Positions 17,456 to 29,736 of a stretch of 34,564 nt of DNA are shown in pieces (positions within the stretch are counted from its first letter, which is position 1; every line of letters begins with the position of its first letter). The stretch comes from Deltaproteobacteria bacterium. Lineage in GTDB: Bacteria; Myxococcota_A; Polyangia; JAAYKL01. Below the pieces are notes generated by a model. It was given only the letters and a program-made list of their open reading frames with translations. It ran no database searches and was not told where the DNA came from. The stretch is from positions 1 through 34,564 of the forward strand of contig JAUXHN010000024.1 in the NCBI GenBank assembly GCA_030621515.1. The letters run 5' to 3'. A program made the position numbers and the translations under genes.

Positions 17456-18420
17456 AATCATCCCACAAGCCGGCAGACCGGCTCCCCGATCTCCAGGATC
17501 TTCTCACCGCGAGAAAGCGGATCTCTCGATGGGCGCACCTGACGCCCGTGGCGACCTGCGAGGGAATCGATCGCATGTCGGGAGCCAGGCTTTTTTTCAA
17601 GTGCGAGAACCTTCAGAAGGTGGGCGCCTTCAAGTTTCGCGGGGCGTCGAATGTGGTCCTCTCGCTCAGTGACGATGAGGCGTTACGCGGTGTGGCAACC
17701 CATTCGTCCGGAAATCACGCCGCCGCCCTCGCTCTCGCGGCCAATCTACGGGGCATCGAGGCCCACGTGGTGATGCCCTCCAATTCGTCGGCGCCGAAAA
17801 TGGCGGCGGTGCGTGGATACGGGGCGAAGATAATAGAGTGCGAGCCGACACTGGATTCCCGCGAGGAAACCCTGGACCTGGTTGTGGAGCGAACCGGCGC
17901 GATCTTCGTTCACCCCTACGACAACTACGGGATCATCGCCGGACAGGCCACCGCGGCCATGGAGTTGCTCGACCAGGTGTCGGATCTGGACGCGATCATC
18001 ACCCCGGTGGGCGGAGGGGGGCTCCTTTCCGGCACCGCGCTGGCGGTAAATCACATTCTTCCCGAAACGAGAGTCATCGCCGGAGAGCCTCTGGGCGCCG
18101 ACGATGCCTATCGATCATTGCGTGAGGGACGCATCGTTCCGTCCGTCGATCCGCAGACCATCGCCGATGGATTGCTGACATCCCTGGGAGAGCGCAACTT
18201 CTCGATCATCCAGGAAAACGTGGAGCGCATCATCACTATCGGTGAATCCCAAATCGTTCACGCCATGCGCCTTGTATGGGAGCGCATGAAGATGATCATC
18301 GAACCGTCCTCGGCGGTTGCCCTCGCGGTTGTTCTCGAAAATCCGGAGCTTTTTTCGGGGCAAAGGGTGGGGATCATCATCTCCGGGGGCAACGTGGATC
18401 TGGACCGGCTGCCCTGGTGA
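17452..18420 (+). CDS. PLP-dependent threonine dehydratase / serine racemase-like enzyme without ACT domain
   Basis: FFKCENLQKVGAFKFRGASN (PLP Lys), SSGNHAAALALAA, TPVGGGGLLSGTALA, EPSSAVALAVVLE, IISGGNVD. Confidence 0.92.
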   Translation: MKSSHKPADRLPDLQDLLTARKRISRWAHLTPVATCEGIDRMSGARLFFKCENLQKVGAFKFRGASNVVLSLSDDEALRGVATHSSGNHAAALALAANLRGIEAHVVMPSNSSAPKMAAVRGYGAKIIECEPTLDSREETLDLVVERTGAIFVHPYDNYGIIAGQATAAMELLDQVSDLDAIITPVGGGGLLSGTALAVNHILPETRVIAGEPLGADDAYRSLREGRIVPSVDPQTIADGLLTSLGERNFSIIQENVERIITIGESQIVHAMRLVWERMKMIIEPSSAVALAVVLENPELFSGQRVGIIISGGNVDLDRLPW

Positions 18421-18438
18421 AAGGGCACAGAACTTTGC

Positions 18439-19134
18439 CTACAAACGAAAATCCAGGAATCGCCGTACAATTTCCCTCGCCAGTAGATCGTCCCTTGGTG
18501 TTTGAGCGAGCGCGGCGCGAAGGAGGTCTTCCTTTTCCGGAGCCTTCTCGATGAACCCCTCGAGCAGGAGTTTTCCATCCTCGGGCGTGATCTCCGGGTG
18601 GGACTGGATCCCCCACACGGGCTTCTCCCCGTATCGCATCACCTGTACGGCGCATTGCCCGCTCTTCGCGATGATCTTCCAGGGAGCCGGCGGATCGATC
18701 ACCTCATCGAAGTGGGATACGAAAACATCGAACGGATTTTTCAAACCGCAAAAGAGAGGATCGTCCTCGAGAACATCAACTGAAGCCCATCCGAGCTCCG
18801 GAGTGGGCGAGCGCCTGACATGCTGTGGACCCGACAGGGTCTTCGCGAGCATCTGGTGACCGAAGCAACTCCCGAGCATCGGCACGCCCCGCTCGCTCGT
18901 TCTTCGTACGGCCTGCGCCTCCACGTGGTGCCAGTCCTCGGGCTCCATGATCGATGCTTCCGATCCAGTCAGAATGACGTGGGTGTAGCCGGCCGGATCC
19001 GGGACCTTCTGTTCCGACGGGAGGTGTACCGAGTCGAATGGCATGCCGCCGATCAGCGCGCGCCAGTGATCCGTGGGGTGGTACAGGTCCGGATAGATCG
19101 AGCCGTCGAGGATGAGCACTCTGCCTTCACTCAA
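18439..19134 (-). CDS. Class I glutamine amidotransferase-like protein
   Basis: GVPMLGSCFGHQMLAKTL (nucleophile Cys) and VWGIQSHPEITPEDG (His/Glu). TTG start proposed at 19134, after the upstream gene's stop; the track start at 19260 lies inside the neighbour. Confidence 0.82.
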   Translation of the reverse strand: MSEGRVLILDGSIYPDLYHPTDHWRALIGGMPFDSVHLPSEQKVPDPAGYTHVILTGSEASIMEPEDWHHVEAQAVRRTSERGVPMLGSCFGHQMLAKTLSGPQHVRRSPTPELGWASVDVLEDDPLFCGLKNPFDVFVSHFDEVIDPPAPWKIIAKSGQCAVQVMRYGEKPVWGIQSHPEITPEDGKLLLEGFIEKAPEKEDLLRAALAQTPRDDLLAREIVRRFLDFRL

Positions 19135-19147
19135 TGTTTCACTCCCG

Positions 19148-20239
19148 TCAGCATCCGTTCTGTGAGAAATCCCCCCCCGGCGCATCGGGGCACTCGTCCT
19201 CGTCGTCCGGAACGCCGTCCCTGTCGTTGTCGTAGTCCGGGCATCCATCCCCGTCTTCAAACCCGTCCGTGTCCTCCACGAGGAGGGGGCACTCGTCCGC
19301 CGCGCCGATCACCCCGTCCCCGTCTTCGTCGGGGGCCATGGGGAGCCAGGTCACTCTGATGCCCAGAGAGAAATCAGGGACAGCTTCGCCCACCGGTCCG
19401 AACCCCGCGAACATGCCCAGCCGGTGAAGGCGATCAATCGGAAAGTCGACACCGCCGCCGAGCCATACGGGGCGGGATTCGCGCTTCGGCCACGGTCCGT
19501 CATCGGTCAGGATTCCCACCGCTCCTTCGAACTCCAGGGACCAGACCACGTCGTTCTCCTTGGGAACGCGCAGGGCAAGACGCCAGACGATGTCGTCGTC
19601 CTGCTCGAACCTCCGGTCGCCGATGACGGCCACGTGCTCCGGTCTGAGCCGGTACACCAGGTTGAAAGAGAGACGCATTCCAAACACCTGGAAGGCGAAC
19701 GCCGCGAACGGCTCGGCAGTAAACGCGCCCTCACCCATGAGCTTCTCGTGATCTCCGGTGGGCACCAGCCCGGTGAATCCCAGGAGAGCTCCCAGCCCGC
19801 CTTCACTTGCGCTTCGAATGCTCCACAACAGGGCCACCTTCAGATCGCCGATACCGAAACCGTCCTTCGACATCCCCTCCAGCGCGCGTGGCCCCGGCTC
19901 TACCCCGGCCTTCTCTTTGGATCCGACCGTCCAGCCCACGGGGAAACCGACCGCAAGCTCCAGATCCAGCGGAAACCCCAGACCGAATACCAGGTCGGCC
20001 CGGGCCTGGGATGCGCGATCGGCCAGGCCGACGTCGTACTGCCAGCGCAACCCGGTGCTCGCGTGCCATGCCCACGTCGGAGCGGTGGTCGTGCCCTCGA
20101 TGATATGGCCCCCGTCCGGGACCAACGGCGGCTCGCCGAATCGCGGCACCGTCCAGCGGGGATCCTGGGCAACCGCGAAATCGGACGCCAGGGTGAGAGA
20201 AGCAAGCAGACAGAGTGCAAGAAGCCGATCGTATTTCAT
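19148..20239 (-). CDS. Outer-membrane beta-barrel-like protein with C-terminal thrombospondin type 3 (calcium-binding) repeats
   Basis: Signal peptide; C-terminus DEDGDGVIGAADECPLLVEDTDGFEDGDGCPDYDNDRDGVPDDEDECPDAPGGDFSQNGC. Confidence 0.78.
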   Translation of the reverse strand: MKYDRLLALCLLASLTLASDFAVAQDPRWTVPRFGEPPLVPDGGHIIEGTTTAPTWAWHASTGLRWQYDVGLADRASQARADLVFGLGFPLDLELAVGFPVGWTVGSKEKAGVEPGPRALEGMSKDGFGIGDLKVALLWSIRSASEGGLGALLGFTGLVPTGDHEKLMGEGAFTAEPFAAFAFQVFGMRLSFNLVYRLRPEHVAVIGDRRFEQDDDIVWRLALRVPKENDVVWSLEFEGAVGILTDDGPWPKRESRPVWLGGGVDFPIDRLHRLGMFAGFGPVGEAVPDFSLGIRVTWLPMAPDEDGDGVIGAADECPLLVEDTDGFEDGDGCPDYDNDRDGVPDDEDECPDAPGGDFSQNGC

Positions 20240-20262
20240 GTGAGGGATACTATCATTTATTG

Positions 20263-20679
20263 TTAACTCTTCCTTGGTTTGTGCAGTTCCAGATCAAGGT
20301 GCTTTGCGTAGTTTGTGAAGTCCTTGTCTGTGGTAAACACTGCAGCTGAATGCCGTATCGCCACTGCGCATATCAGGAAATCGATATGAGAGCCCTGCAC
20401 CCCTTTCTTGCGGCATAAGTTGAAGACTCGCGCAGCCTCTTCGTAATCAGCTTCAATAATTGGCAGGTCATCAAATGCCTCGAGGTGCTGCTTTACAACC
20501 TCGAACTTCGCCGGATCGGGAATACCTGAAAGCACCTCCTGGCGAACCGGGCCGATCAGAACCGCGCGTAGTTCCCTGATAAGCTCGGAGAGTTCGTCGA
20601 TCAGAATTTGTTCTTTTTTTTTGGGACGTTGCCGACGAAGCGCCAGGGGCCAGACAGTCGTATCAACGGGTACCCTCAC
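20263..20679 (-). CDS. vapC: VapC-family PIN-domain toxin
   Basis: VDTTVWPLAL N-terminus, SHIDFLICAVAIRHSAAVFTTDKDFTNYAKHLDLEL. ATGA overlap with the upstream antitoxin gene. Confidence 0.88.
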   Translation of the reverse strand: MRVPVDTTVWPLALRRQRPKKKEQILIDELSELIRELRAVLIGPVRQEVLSGIPDPAKFEVVKQHLEAFDDLPIIEADYEEAARVFNLCRKKGVQGSHIDFLICAVAIRHSAAVFTTDKDFTNYAKHLDLELHKPRKS

Positions 20680-20876
20680 TTCCTGGTCCGCCCCTTCTTG
20701 TGGTCATAATTCCGGTCGAATTCGACAGACCCAAAGAGATCGAGGATCTCCGTCTGCTTGCGACGTTGAATGAACTCACGCAACGCCTCATTGACCGTGG
20801 CCTTCTTTGTCTTGAGTTCCCCGACCTTCAACGCATCGGTGAGCAGCTTCTCGTCAATAGCTAGATTGGTCGCCAT
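20676..20876 (-). CDS. vapB: VapB-family antitoxin
   Basis: MATNLAIDEKLLTDALKVGELKTKKATVNEALREFIQRRKQ (ribbon-helix-helix-like N-terminus), immediately upstream of vapC. Confidence 0.87.
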   Translation of the reverse strand: MATNLAIDEKLLTDALKVGELKTKKATVNEALREFIQRRKQTEILDLFGSVEFDRNYDHKKGRTRK

Positions 20877-20891
20877 ATACCCGCTCCTTCT

Positions 20892-20928
20892 TTACACATA
20901 CTATTACACAACGCATTGTGTAAGTCAA
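20892..20928 (-). promoter_or_regulatory. Putative vapBC promoter/operator
   Basis: Perfect inverted repeat TTACACAA-CGCA-TTGTGTAA (20904-20923), extra half-site TTACACAT at 20892-20899. Minus strand reads TTGACT-16 nt-TAATAG across the palindrome. Confidence 0.65.
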
Positions 20929-20937
20929 GGAGGGAAG

Positions 20938-21402
20938 TCATCCATGTTTCAGCAGCAGCTCCCTTATTTTCTCCAGTTTCTCCTTAGCGGCGTCGATCTG
21001 TTCCTTCATGTGTTTCACTTCGACGCGCAGCCTATCCAGCGTCTTGTCGGATCTCGTTTCCGAACCGGGGTCCTGTGTCGGCGCGGTATTGAAGGAGACG
21101 ACCCTCAAGACCGGGGTCGCCGATCTGTGCTTGATGATCTTCAGCGAGATCTTGTTGGTCGGGCTTATCTGGCTCGCCGCCACTCGGATGATGGAGCCCT
21201 GGAACTTTGGCGCCCGCACGCGCACGAGGGACTTTTGAGGCGCGGTCAGTTTCATCGATATTGCCACGTCGTCGGCGGCCCTCACGACCCTGGCCTGGGT
21301 GTTGTTCAGCACCATCTTTATGGTCACCGATTCGGTGGAGTGGGTTGTTTGTGGCAACGAAATTGCCGTCAGGAGCAAACATAAAGCGATGATTCTGCGC
21401 AT
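20938..21402 (-). CDS. Secreted protein with C-terminal coiled coil, unknown function
   Basis: MRRIIALCLLLTAISLPQTTHS signal peptide; C-terminal EVKHMKEQIDAAKEKLEKIRELLLKHG. ATG at 21402, 2 nt after the upstream stop; the track ORF (start 21882) is over-extended. Confidence 0.68.
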   Translation of the reverse strand: MRRIIALCLLLTAISLPQTTHSTESVTIKMVLNNTQARVVRAADDVAISMKLTAPQKSLVRVRAPKFQGSIIRVAASQISPTNKISLKIIKHRSATPVLRVVSFNTAPTQDPGSETRSDKTLDRLRVEVKHMKEQIDAAKEKLEKIRELLLKHG

Positions 21403-21404
21403 GC

Positions 21405-22657
21405 CTATTTGCCCTCGCTTTCCCCACTTGAAGTTCGAAGCAGGGCTATTGCGAACAGGATGTTCAACATGGAGCTGAACACTATGAATCTCCAGTTGTC
21501 CTGCACGAACGGGCCGAGTTTGAGCGCCATGTCGAGAGCGATGACCCCGGTCGCCGCGAGCAGATAGATCCCGGTGAACCTGACGGCGCGCTCGCCCAGA
21601 GATCCTCTCCAGAGCAGCACCGCGCCGACTACTGACAACCAGGCATGGGTGACAGGCATCACCAGGAGGTTCTCGTTGGCGTGGACGTCCGTGTGATCGG
21701 TGAACGCCCAGGCGAGAATCAGCACTATCGAGCCCACCGTGCAGAGCAAACCCCACGAGAAGAACCCCAACCCGAGCAGCCGCCTCGAAACCCTCCATGA
21801 CGGACGGAATAACGGCACGACCAACCCGACCGCGAACACCCCCGTGGCCAGAAGAACGACAACCAGCTCCCAGAGCGTCCAACTCACGCCCACGGCAGCG
21901 CCTCTTCTTTCGAAGGCGATCTTCACGTCGGCTACCAGTGGACTCCCGTGGGGGCCGATGAGCACGCCGTCCAGATCCTCCACGAGCACCTGCGGAAGGG
22001 TCTGCTCGTCGCGCCGGGTGATCTCCCTGTCAATCGAACCGGAGCCCAGAAAATGCATGACTGTGCGCCCCACGGGCATCCCGGCCATAAATCCGGCGGT
22101 CCACTGCCGGTACGTGCGACCGGTCGGTTCCGTATCGCGACCGCGTGTGACGGCCCCGTCCAGCACATCGTCGAGCAGATCCCTAACTCGGGTGCAGCAG
22201 TTGTCGTCCGAGTGGTGGTAATCGTAGTATCGATTTTCGGGTCGACGATCGTGCGAGAGACGTTTCGCGATTCGCGCGGCGAGGGCTTGTGGCATATCCA
22301 GGCGGCGAACCTCGACAGTTCTGTCCGCCTCGGCAAACGCGGCAACCGCCATACGGTAGTTCATGACCCCCAGGTGAAACATCACAGTACCCGTTGCGTA
22401 GGCAGTTTCCATGTTCGAGTCGTCAAACTCGTACATACCGTAATTATACACGGTGCGCCGCTTGCGCTCGTAGTCGTCTACGATCAAGGCGATGTGCCCC
22501 GCTCTCGTGACGAATTCGTCGCCCGGACCGATGCTCATGACGCTGATGATGTAGCGGTTTTCGTCCGATGCGGTTTTCTGCGCACCGCCGATTGTCGGGA
22601 TCACCATGGTGATGAGTATGGCAAAGATCGTCGAGCACAGAGTCGGTTGGGAAAACC

Positions 22658-22661
<4 letters not shown>
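21405..22661 (-). CDS. DUF4105 / Lnb N-terminal periplasmic domain-like membrane protein
   Basis: N-terminal hydrophobic signal, [42 protein letters not shown], then about 4-5 C-terminal TM segments. TTG start overlapping the lon stop (TTGA). Confidence 0.75.
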
Positions 22662-25135
<2,474 letters not shown>

Positions 25136-25179
25136 CCCGCAATGCGAAACTCTTCAGCAAAGTTCTCGCCTGAATGATA

Positions 25180-26436
25180 TCAGGCAGGCTCTGCCTTGTC
25201 CTTTTCAAAAACGACCAGCGGCCTCTCTCCCTTGGTAACACACTCCTCCCCAACGACGACCTCCTTGGGGTTGTCCATTGAGGGGAGCTCGAACATCAGG
25301 TCGAGCATGGTTGCCTCGATCACCGAGCGAAGGCCGCGGGCGCCGATGGAACGTTCCTTGGCGACAACGGCGACAGCCCTCAGCGACTCGGATGTAAACG
25401 TGAGCTTGACGCCGTCGAGATCGAACAACATGGTGAATTGCTTCACGAGGGCGTTTTTGGGCCGCGTGAGAATCTCCACCAGCGAGTCCTCGTCGAGCTC
25501 ATCGAGGGTCGCGATCACCGGAAGTCGGCCGACAAATTCGGGGATGAGCCCGTATTTGAGAAGATCTTCCGGCTGCAACTCCTTGAGAATCTCACCGATC
25601 TTCTTTTCGTCCCGACTCACGATCTGCGCGCCGAATCCGAGGGTTTTATTTCCGATGCGGTTCTCCACGATCTTTTCCAGCCCGTGAAATGCGCCGCCGC
25701 AGATGAACAGGATATTGGTGGTGTCCACCTGGAGGAAGTCCTGTTGGGGATGTTTTCGTCCTCCCTTGGGGGGGACGTTGGCGATGGTGCCCTCGATGAG
25801 CTTGAGCAGGGCCTGCTGAACCCCCTCGCCGGAAACGTCGCGGGTAATGGAAGGGTTGTCGCTCTTGCGAGAGAGCTTGTCCACCTCGTCGATGTAGATG
25901 ATCCCGCGTTGGGCGCGCTCGATATCGTGGTCTGCGTTCTGAAGCAACGAAACGATTATGTTCTCCACGTCCTCGCCCACGTAGCCGGCCTCGGTCAGCG
26001 CCGTGGCGTCGGCTATGGCGAAGGGGACGTTGAGGATCCTGGCAAGTGTCTTTGCCAGCTCCGTCTTGCCGCAACCCGTCGGTCCGAGCAGGAGGATGTT
26101 TGACTTCTGCAGCTCCACGTCGTTGGGATTGGTGCCCGAGTCGATGCGCTTGTAGTGATTGTAGACCGCCACGGAGAGAACCCGCTTGGCGTGATCCTGC
26201 CCGACAACGTGTTCGTTCAGGGACTCGTAGATCTCCACCGGCTTGGGCAGCGCGTCCGAACCGGCCCGCTTGTCCGTCGTGTCGAGTTCCTCGGCGATGA
26301 TGTCATTGCACAGGCTGATGCACTCATCGCAGATATACACAGTTGGTCCTGCGATGAGCTTGCGCACCTCTTTTTGGCTCTTGCCGCAAAAAGAGCAACT
26401 CAGCGTAGGTCGGTCATTCTTTCGTCCCCGGGTCAA
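25180..26436 (-). CDS. clpX: ATP-dependent Clp protease ATP-binding subunit ClpX
   Basis: Zinc finger [66 protein letters not shown] start with upstream GAGGTG. Confidence 0.98.
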   Translation of the reverse strand: MTRGRKNDRPTLSCSFCGKSQKEVRKLIAGPTVYICDECISLCNDIIAEELDTTDKRAGSDALPKPVEIYESLNEHVVGQDHAKRVLSVAVYNHYKRIDSGTNPNDVELQKSNILLLGPTGCGKTELAKTLARILNVPFAIADATALTEAGYVGEDVENIIVSLLQNADHDIERAQRGIIYIDEVDKLSRKSDNPSITRDVSGEGVQQALLKLIEGTIANVPPKGGRKHPQQDFLQVDTTNILFICGGAFHGLEKIVENRIGNKTLGFGAQIVSRDEKKIGEILKELQPEDLLKYGLIPEFVGRLPVIATLDELDEDSLVEILTRPKNALVKQFTMLFDLDGVKLTFTSESLRAVAVVAKERSIGARGLRSVIEATMLDLMFELPSMDNPKEVVVGEECVTKGERPLVVFEKDKAEPA

Positions 26437-26512
26437 CGTTCACCTCGCGTAACAAGCCCCCTGCTCATAGACTATATTACCGTCCGACGGGCTGGCAAGG
26501 GCAAGGCAGCAT

Positions 26513-27154
26513 TCAGCTCTTCACGCTCTTCTTGCTCTTTGCCTTCATAACCTCGTCGATGATACCGTATTTGACGGCCTCATCTGCCGTCATTATGTAA
26601 TCACGATCCGTATCGTTTTTCACTTTCTTCATGGTCTGGCCCGTGTGTTCGACCAGGATCTCGTTGAGCTTCTGCCGAAGACGGAGAATTTCCTTGGCGT
26701 GAATCTCGATGTCCGACGCCTGCCCGGTCACTCCGCCGAGGGGCTGGTGGATCATCACGCGGCTGTTGGGCAGGGCCGATCGTCGCCCGGGTTCACCCGC
26801 CGACAGGAGCACCGCCGCCATGGACGCCGCCTGGCCGAGGCAGATGGTCACCACGGGGCACCGGATGTGCTGAATGGTATCGTAGATCGCCAGACCGGCG
26901 TTCACCCCGCCTCCGGGGGAGTTGATGTAAATCATGATCTCGCGATCCGGATCGTCCGACTCCAGGTATAGCAACTGTGCCACGATGATGTTGGCCACCT
27001 CATCGTTGATCAGCGTGCCCAGAAAAATGATCCGATCATTGAGGAGCCTGGAGAAGATATCCCAGCTCCTCTCTCCCCGGTGAGTCTGTTCCACCACCTG
27101 AGGATAGGGCATGAATCCGACCGGACTGATCACCGTCTCGTCACCGTCGCGCAT
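26513..27154 (-). CDS. clpP: ATP-dependent Clp protease proteolytic subunit ClpP
   Basis: [61 protein letters not shown]. Confidence 0.98.
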   Translation of the reverse strand: MRDGDETVISPVGFMPYPQVVEQTHRGERSWDIFSRLLNDRIIFLGTLINDEVANIIVAQLLYLESDDPDREIMIYINSPGGGVNAGLAIYDTIQHIRCPVVTICLGQAASMAAVLLSAGEPGRRSALPNSRVMIHQPLGGVTGQASDIEIHAKEILRLRQKLNEILVEHTGQTMKKVKNDTDRDYIMTADEAVKYGIIDEVMKAKSKKSVKS

Positions 27155-27164
27155 ATCATTCCTC

Positions 27165-28445
27165 TTATTCTTCTACGTCGCCCTTGTCATCGACGACCTG
27201 TTCCGCATCGACGATCTTAACCTTTGGAGCCACGAAATCAAAAACCTTGCGCTCGAGCAAGCTGGTCATGACCTCGCTCATGCGCTGACTGTCTGCCAAT
27301 TCGGCCTTCAGCTTGGGTACCGGGATCCCCGTTCGCTCGGACATCCGCTTGAGTTCGGCCTCCACGTCCTTCTCCCCAACCTCCAGATCGTGTTGGCGCG
27401 CGATCTCTTGCAGGAGAAAGTGCTGGTGGACCATGTTCCTGGCCGCCTCCCCTGTACCCTCGTCAATCTTGGCGGAGGCCTCGTCATCCGCATCATCCTT
27501 CGACCGGCCCAGCATCCCCGCAAACTGCGCCTTCATCATCTGGGTCTGCTTGTCCACAATTGTGGGTGGCAGCACCATCTCGTTATTGTCGCGAAGCGCA
27601 TCGAACAACTCGTGGCGAAGCCTGTCCTCCTCGTTCTTCTCGAGGGATTCCCCGGTGCGCTTCTCGATGTCCTCCTCGAGCCTGGCAAGGGTGTCGAAAT
27701 CACCCAGATCCTTGGCGAACTCGTCGTCGATGTCCGGCAATTTCCTCAGGCGCACGGAAACGAGGCGGCCCAGAAAACGCACTGGATCTTCACCCTCGGG
27801 GGTTTTACCGAACTCGATCTCCTTTTCTTCGCCCACGTTCATCCCCGGTACTGCCGCGAGGATCTCGGAGGGAACGGCGCCTTCCACCAGAATCAGCTCC
27901 TGGGGCGGCATGCCCGCATCCTTCCACCCGTCATCCACCCATCGCTTCATCTCCAGAGTGACCAGATCGCCCTCCCGGGCCGGCCGCGGTTCGTCGAGTT
28001 CCACGGTGGTGGCGAGGGCCGAGCGGAGGCGCTCGAGTTCCTTGTCGATCATCTCCCTCGATACAGTCACCGCGATGCGTTTGATCTCTATGCCGTCAAA
28101 GTTGATATCCTCGAGGTGTGGGCTGGTCTCGACCTTTACCGTGTAGGTGAAAGGCTGACCCTCGACCAGCTCACCGGCGTCGATCTCGGGCTCGGAAATG
28201 GGTTCTACACCGTGCTCCTCGAGTGACTCGATGAAGAACTTGGATACGATCTCGGATAGAAGCTCCGAGAGCATCGCCGGACCGAACATCCTCTTGAGCA
28301 CGGCGCGGGGAACCTTGCCCCTTCTGAAACCTCGCACCTTCGCCTCTCTGGACAGTCGCGAGTACGCCTTGTTGACATGCTTGTCGATCTCCTGCGTGGG
28401 AACCTCGATGGCGAACTCCACGACGGCAGGATTGATTCTCTTCAT
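27165..28445 (-). CDS. tig: Trigger factor
   Basis: [41 protein letters not shown] ribosome-binding signature; PPIase and C-terminal regions; located 5' of clpP-clpX-lon. ATG at 28445. Confidence 0.95.
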   Translation of the reverse strand: MKRINPAVVEFAIEVPTQEIDKHVNKAYSRLSREAKVRGFRRGKVPRAVLKRMFGPAMLSELLSEIVSKFFIESLEEHGVEPISEPEIDAGELVEGQPFTYTVKVETSPHLEDINFDGIEIKRIAVTVSREMIDKELERLRSALATTVELDEPRPAREGDLVTLEMKRWVDDGWKDAGMPPQELILVEGAVPSEILAAVPGMNVGEEKEIEFGKTPEGEDPVRFLGRLVSVRLRKLPDIDDEFAKDLGDFDTLARLEEDIEKRTGESLEKNEEDRLRHELFDALRDNNEMVLPPTIVDKQTQMMKAQFAGMLGRSKDDADDEASAKIDEGTGEAARNMVHQHFLLQEIARQHDLEVGEKDVEAELKRMSERTGIPVPKLKAELADSQRMSEVMTSLLERKVFDFVAPKVKIVDAEQVVDDKGDVEE

Positions 28446-28609
28446 GGTTGATGACAACGGTAGCCTCCTCGAACCTTCTTCAAGACCGCACGGATCTATC
28501 CACTCGCTTCTTGCCGATGTCAAGCGCTCCCATGATAAGACAAGAACTTTATCTTCGTTTTTTTGGTATTTTTACGATCAGATTACCGGAGTCGGGGTCG
28601 TCCTTCGCG

Positions 28610-29056
28610 CTATTCGAAGGCCTTGCTCAGGAGCCCGTCCAGATTCCGAAGAGAACCGACAAAGCTGTCCCTCTCCGAGGAGGCGAGCTTGTTGAAGAGT
28701 GCCTGATAGCCCTCCCGCACGCGCTTGCGGCGGCGTCTCATCAATTGTCTTCCCTGGTCGGTCAACTCGACCATCACCACGCGACCGTCGTATGGCCCCC
28801 TGACCTTGTTGACGAGCGCCGCCTTTGTCAGTCTTGCCACCATTTCCGAGGTGGTGCTCTGGGCGGATCCCACGAGGCGACCGAGATTCCCAACGGAGAT
28901 CGGGCCGTGATTGTTGATCACGGAAATGACCTTGTACTGACCATAGGAGATATCCTCCTGAACCTTGCTTCCACTCAAGAGGTCGAGCTTTCGCATCAAC
29001 TCCTGTGCCAGCTCTTCAATCTGCTCTATCGGTTCAAGCTTCATTTCGTTTTCCAT
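28610..29056 (-). CDS. MarR-family transcriptional regulator
   Basis: ISYGQYKVISVINNHGPISVGNLGRLVGSAQSTTSEMVARLTKAALVNKVRGPYDGRVVMVELTDQGRQL wHTH. Confidence 0.88.
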   Translation of the reverse strand: MENEMKLEPIEQIEELAQELMRKLDLLSGSKVQEDISYGQYKVISVINNHGPISVGNLGRLVGSAQSTTSEMVARLTKAALVNKVRGPYDGRVVMVELTDQGRQLMRRRRKRVREGYQALFNKLASSERDSFVGSLRNLDGLLSKAFE

Positions 29057-29253
29057 AATCACAATTTTCCCTTCAATTTCGGATCTGCCTGAAAAGCGAT
29101 TTGTTCAAGACCCTTTTGATTCCGATTTTCATAATTGCTTCTAACCACTGACTTGTTTCGCTAATACCCCAAGTACATCAGTTTCACAACTGTTTTTTCA
29201 TTATGCCAAGACTGTAATTCCAGGTTCACATTTGAAATCCATCATTTCATGGT

Positions 29254-29736
29254 TTAATCGGAACCCAGGAAATTCCTCAGCAAAACACGATGGACAGGAT
29301 GGAAGATGTTTTCTTCTAGCTCCAGGAGCTGGCCCAACACGAACGGTCTTTCGATCAACCGCGCATGCGGAATTACAAGATTATCCGTCTTTATCACCAG
29401 ATCGCCGAACAGGAGGATGTCGAGATCGATCTCCCGGGGCCCCCACTTCTGATTCCTTTCCTCCCGGCCCAGTTCTTTCTCGATGCGCTTCAATTCGGAG
29501 AGGAGAGCCTGTGGTTCCAGCGTGGTGGTTATGCACGCCACGGCGTTCAGAAAAACGGGTTGATCCTGTACACCCCAGGGCTCAGTCTCCACGAAGCCGG
29601 TGTGCTTTTCGAGAGTAATTCGCGGATGTTCGTCAAGGAGTCTCAGGGCTGCTCGCATGCGACCGTGACGATCGCCCAGGTTGCTTCCCAACCCGATGAA
29701 CACGCGGTGCGAGCGCCTGACATCTTCACCGCTCAT
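29254..29736 (-). CDS. folK: 2-amino-4-hydroxy-6-hydroxymethyldihydropteridine pyrophosphokinase
   Basis: VFIGLGSNLGDRHGRMRAALRLL, VETEPWGVQDQPVFLNAVACI, WGPREIDLDILLFGD, IPHARLIERPFVLGQL. Confidence 0.96.
   Translation of the reverse strand: MSGEDVRRSHRVFIGLGSNLGDRHGRMRAALRLLDEHPRITLEKHTGFVETEPWGVQDQPVFLNAVACITTTLEPQALLSELKRIEKELGREERNQKWGPREIDLDILLFGDLVIKTDNLVIPHARLIERPFVLGQLLELEENIFHPVHRVLLRNFLGSD

Noticed and set aside
25168-25185. Possible terminator GCCTGA-ATGATA-TCAGGC between clpX and lon
   Set aside because: Only a 6-bp stem, overlaps the clpX stop codon and lacks a U-tract; not supported as an intrinsic terminator.
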